Below, one piece after another: positions 6,450 to 7,718 of a stretch of 7,718 bases of DNA. The notes under the pieces are model-generated. The model was not told where the DNA came from. It saw nothing but the letters and a program-made list of their open reading frames with translations, and did no database searches. Numbering within the stretch: position 1 is the first letter of the stretch; each line of letters starts with the position of its first letter. The DNA is taken from the NCBI GenBank assembly GCA_018658605.1, contig JABHUV010000104.1, forward strand, positions 1-7,718, given 5' to 3'. A program made the translations under genes and the position numbers. The DNA comes from Planctomycetaceae bacterium (lineage in GTDB: Bacteria; Planctomycetota; Planctomycetia; Pirellulales; Pirellulaceae).

Positions 6450-7718
6450 ATGACACCTCTAGAACACAACAGCCTCGATCGAATTGTCTATCTTACCAGC
6501 GGCGCTGCCAGTATGTACTGCGGCAGTTGTTTGCACGATAACACCTTAGCGCGTGCTTTGAACGCCACGGGGGTGGAGACACTCTTGGTGCCAACGTATA
6601 CGCCAATTCGAACTGATGAGGAAGACGTCAGCATTGACCAAGTATTTTTTGGGGGCATAAATGTTTTTCTGCAACAAAAAATACCGCTGTTTCGCCACAT
6701 TCCTAAATTCATTGACCGCGTACTTGACGCCCCCTGGTTGATACGACGAGCCACCGATCGGGGAATTTCAATTCGCCCTCAAGTCCTGGGGGCTTTAACG
6801 GTTTCCATGTTGAAAGGGGCAGATGGAAACCAACGCAAAGAAGTAAAGCGACTAACAAAATGGCTCGTCAATGATATCAAACCGAGCGTTGTCATCCTGA
6901 GCAACCTTTTAATCGGCGGCTGCATCACATCTATCCGACAGCACGACATACCCGTGATTGTCACACTGCAAGGCGACGACATCTTCTTGCAAGACTTAAT
7001 GGAACCCCATAAAAGTCGATCGCTGAAACTTATGCGGAACTTGGCCAAGGAAGCCGATGGGTTCATTGTCCAAAGCAAGTTCTACCAAAATGTGATGAGT
7101 GACTTGTTTGAAATTCCCAAATCTAAAATAAAAGTAGTCCCGCTCGGTCTAGACCTCGAAGCATTACCTGATCCTCAAGCACGCAGCACATCCAACCCCC
7201 GAGCCATCGGTTATTTAGCACGGATGTCAAAGGAAAAGGGATTACATATTCTCATCGATGCATTCATTCAGTTAAAGCGGCTTCCAGATACCGAGGACAT
7301 CCAATTACGGTTAGCCGGTTGGCGAGGAACAACAAATCAAGAATATGTTGCCGGCGAACTCGCCAAGTTGGACGCCGCTGGATTAGGAAACGACTACGAA
7401 GATTTAGGCACGGTGGATCACATTAAGAAACAACGATTGCTTAACAATATCGATCTGCTTTGTGTACCAACGGTTCATCAAGAACCCAAAGGTTTATTTG
7501 CGTTGGAAGCGATGGCAGCGGGTGTGCCCGTTGTTTTACCAGAACATGGTGCGTTCCCAGAAATGTTAGCGGACCTTGAAGGCGGCATCTTGTTTGAGCC
7601 TGGCGATACAACAGCGTTAGCGCATTTGTTACATGAACTCCTAAAAAACCAACCAAGCTTGGCGGAGTGTGGCAGCTTGGGGCGCAAAAACATTTCCGCC
7701 AGTCGTGATGCAAACACC
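6450..7718 (+). CDS. GT4 family glycosyltransferase (GT-B fold), 3' end beyond window
   Basis: The first 423 codons of a gene that runs off the right edge. ATG 6450 is the only credible start: upstream in the same frame there are eight non-start codons and then the symporter's stop. No ribosome binding site is seen. The N-terminal GT-B domain begins RIVYLTSGAASMYCGSCLHD (11-30), a glycine/YCGSC acceptor-side signature that I associate with a GT4 subgroup common in planctomycetes (from memory). The domain continues through SNLLIGG (151-157), LQGDDIF (173-179) and FIVQSKFY (205-212). The C-terminal nucleotide-sugar domain has IGYLARMSKEKGLHILIDAF (253-272), with R258 and K263 in the usual donor-phosphate positions. 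The EX7E motif is at E345 and E353 (EPKGLFALE), followed by MAAGVPVV (355-362). It likely transfers a hexose from a nucleotide sugar to a glycan or lipid at the cytoplasmic face. It sits 24 bases after the symporter and is probably co-transcribed, though a functional link is not obvious. Confidence 0.92.
   Translation, partial: MTPLEHNSLDRIVYLTSGAASMYCGSCLHDNTLARALNATGVETLLVPTYTPIRTDEEDVSIDQVFFGGINVFLQQKIPLFRHIPKFIDRVLDAPWLIRRATDRGISIRPQVLGALTVSMLKGADGNQRKEVKRLTKWLVNDIKPSVVILSNLLIGGCITSIRQHDIPVIVTLQGDDIFLQDLMEPHKSRSLKLMRNLAKEADGFIVQSKFYQNVMSDLFEIPKSKIKVVPLGLDLEALPDPQARSTSNPRAIGYLARMSKEKGLHILIDAFIQLKRLPDTEDIQLRLAGWRGTTNQEYVAGELAKLDAAGLGNDYEDLGTVDHIKKQRLLNNIDLLCVPTVHQEPKGLFALEAMAAGVPVVLPEHGAFPEMLADLEGGILFEPGDTTALAHLLHELLKNQPSLAECGSLGRKNISASRDANT

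Noticed and set aside
6436..6453. Tiny frame (ATG to TGA, five residues) before the glycosyltransferase, ending over its start codon
   Set aside because: It could in principle be a leader peptide for coupled translation, but it has no ribosome binding site and is short enough to be chance.
1..7718. Mobile element, CRISPR array, tRNA or rRNA genes
   Set aside because: No transposase, integrase, long terminal repeats, regularly spaced repeats or RNA gene signatures were seen on either strand.

Overview
The window looks like a piece of a Planctomycetota chromosome, most likely of the Pirellulales type. This is inferred from gene content, not from a marker gene. The clues are a Tat-exported Gfo/Idh/MocA oxidoreductase, a secreted formylglycine-generating-enzyme-like (SUMF1-fold) protein, a sodium/solute symporter with a signal-peptide-like N-terminus, a GT4 glycosyltransferase with a YCGSC signature, and patchy use of Shine-Dalgarno sites. 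No RNA gene, CRISPR array, insertion sequence or phage gene is visible. Coding density is high, and the only sizeable non-coding stretch is a divergent promoter region of about 180 bases.

Layout. Five genes lie on the minus strand and are read from about 4368 down to 1. They are an HpcH/HpaI-type aldolase (3604-4368), a cytoplasmic Gfo/Idh/MocA oxidoreductase (2578-3597), a short-chain dehydrogenase (1790-2581), a secreted FGE-like protein (608-1699) and the N-terminal part of a Tat-exported Gfo/Idh/MocA oxidoreductase (1-584, cut by the window edge). The first three are tightly packed (6-base gap, then an ATGA overlap) and are almost certainly one transcription unit. A 90-base gap with a small hairpin and a possible promoter separates them from the last two, which form a second unit. 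On the plus strand, diverging from the aldolase, are a sodium/solute symporter (4551-6425) and, 24 bases later, a GT4 glycosyltransferase (6450-7718) cut by the right edge.

Working model (inference). The symporter imports a sugar or sugar acid, the two cytoplasmic dehydrogenases oxidise or epimerise it, and the class II pyruvate aldolase splits a 2-keto-3-deoxy acid into pyruvate and an aldehyde. The dehydratase such a route normally needs is not in the window, so the substrate cannot be named. An alternative is that the dehydrogenases and the glycosyltransferase belong to surface-glycan metabolism. The SDR has an extended loop before its catalytic tyrosine that recalls SDRs of flagellin and nonulosonate glycan loci. 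The FGE-like protein lacks the cysteines that sulfatase-activating FGEs need, so it is probably a non-canonical, exported member of the fold.

The partial genes at both edges are open reading frames that run off the window; I translated them by hand. No frameshift or pseudogene was seen.
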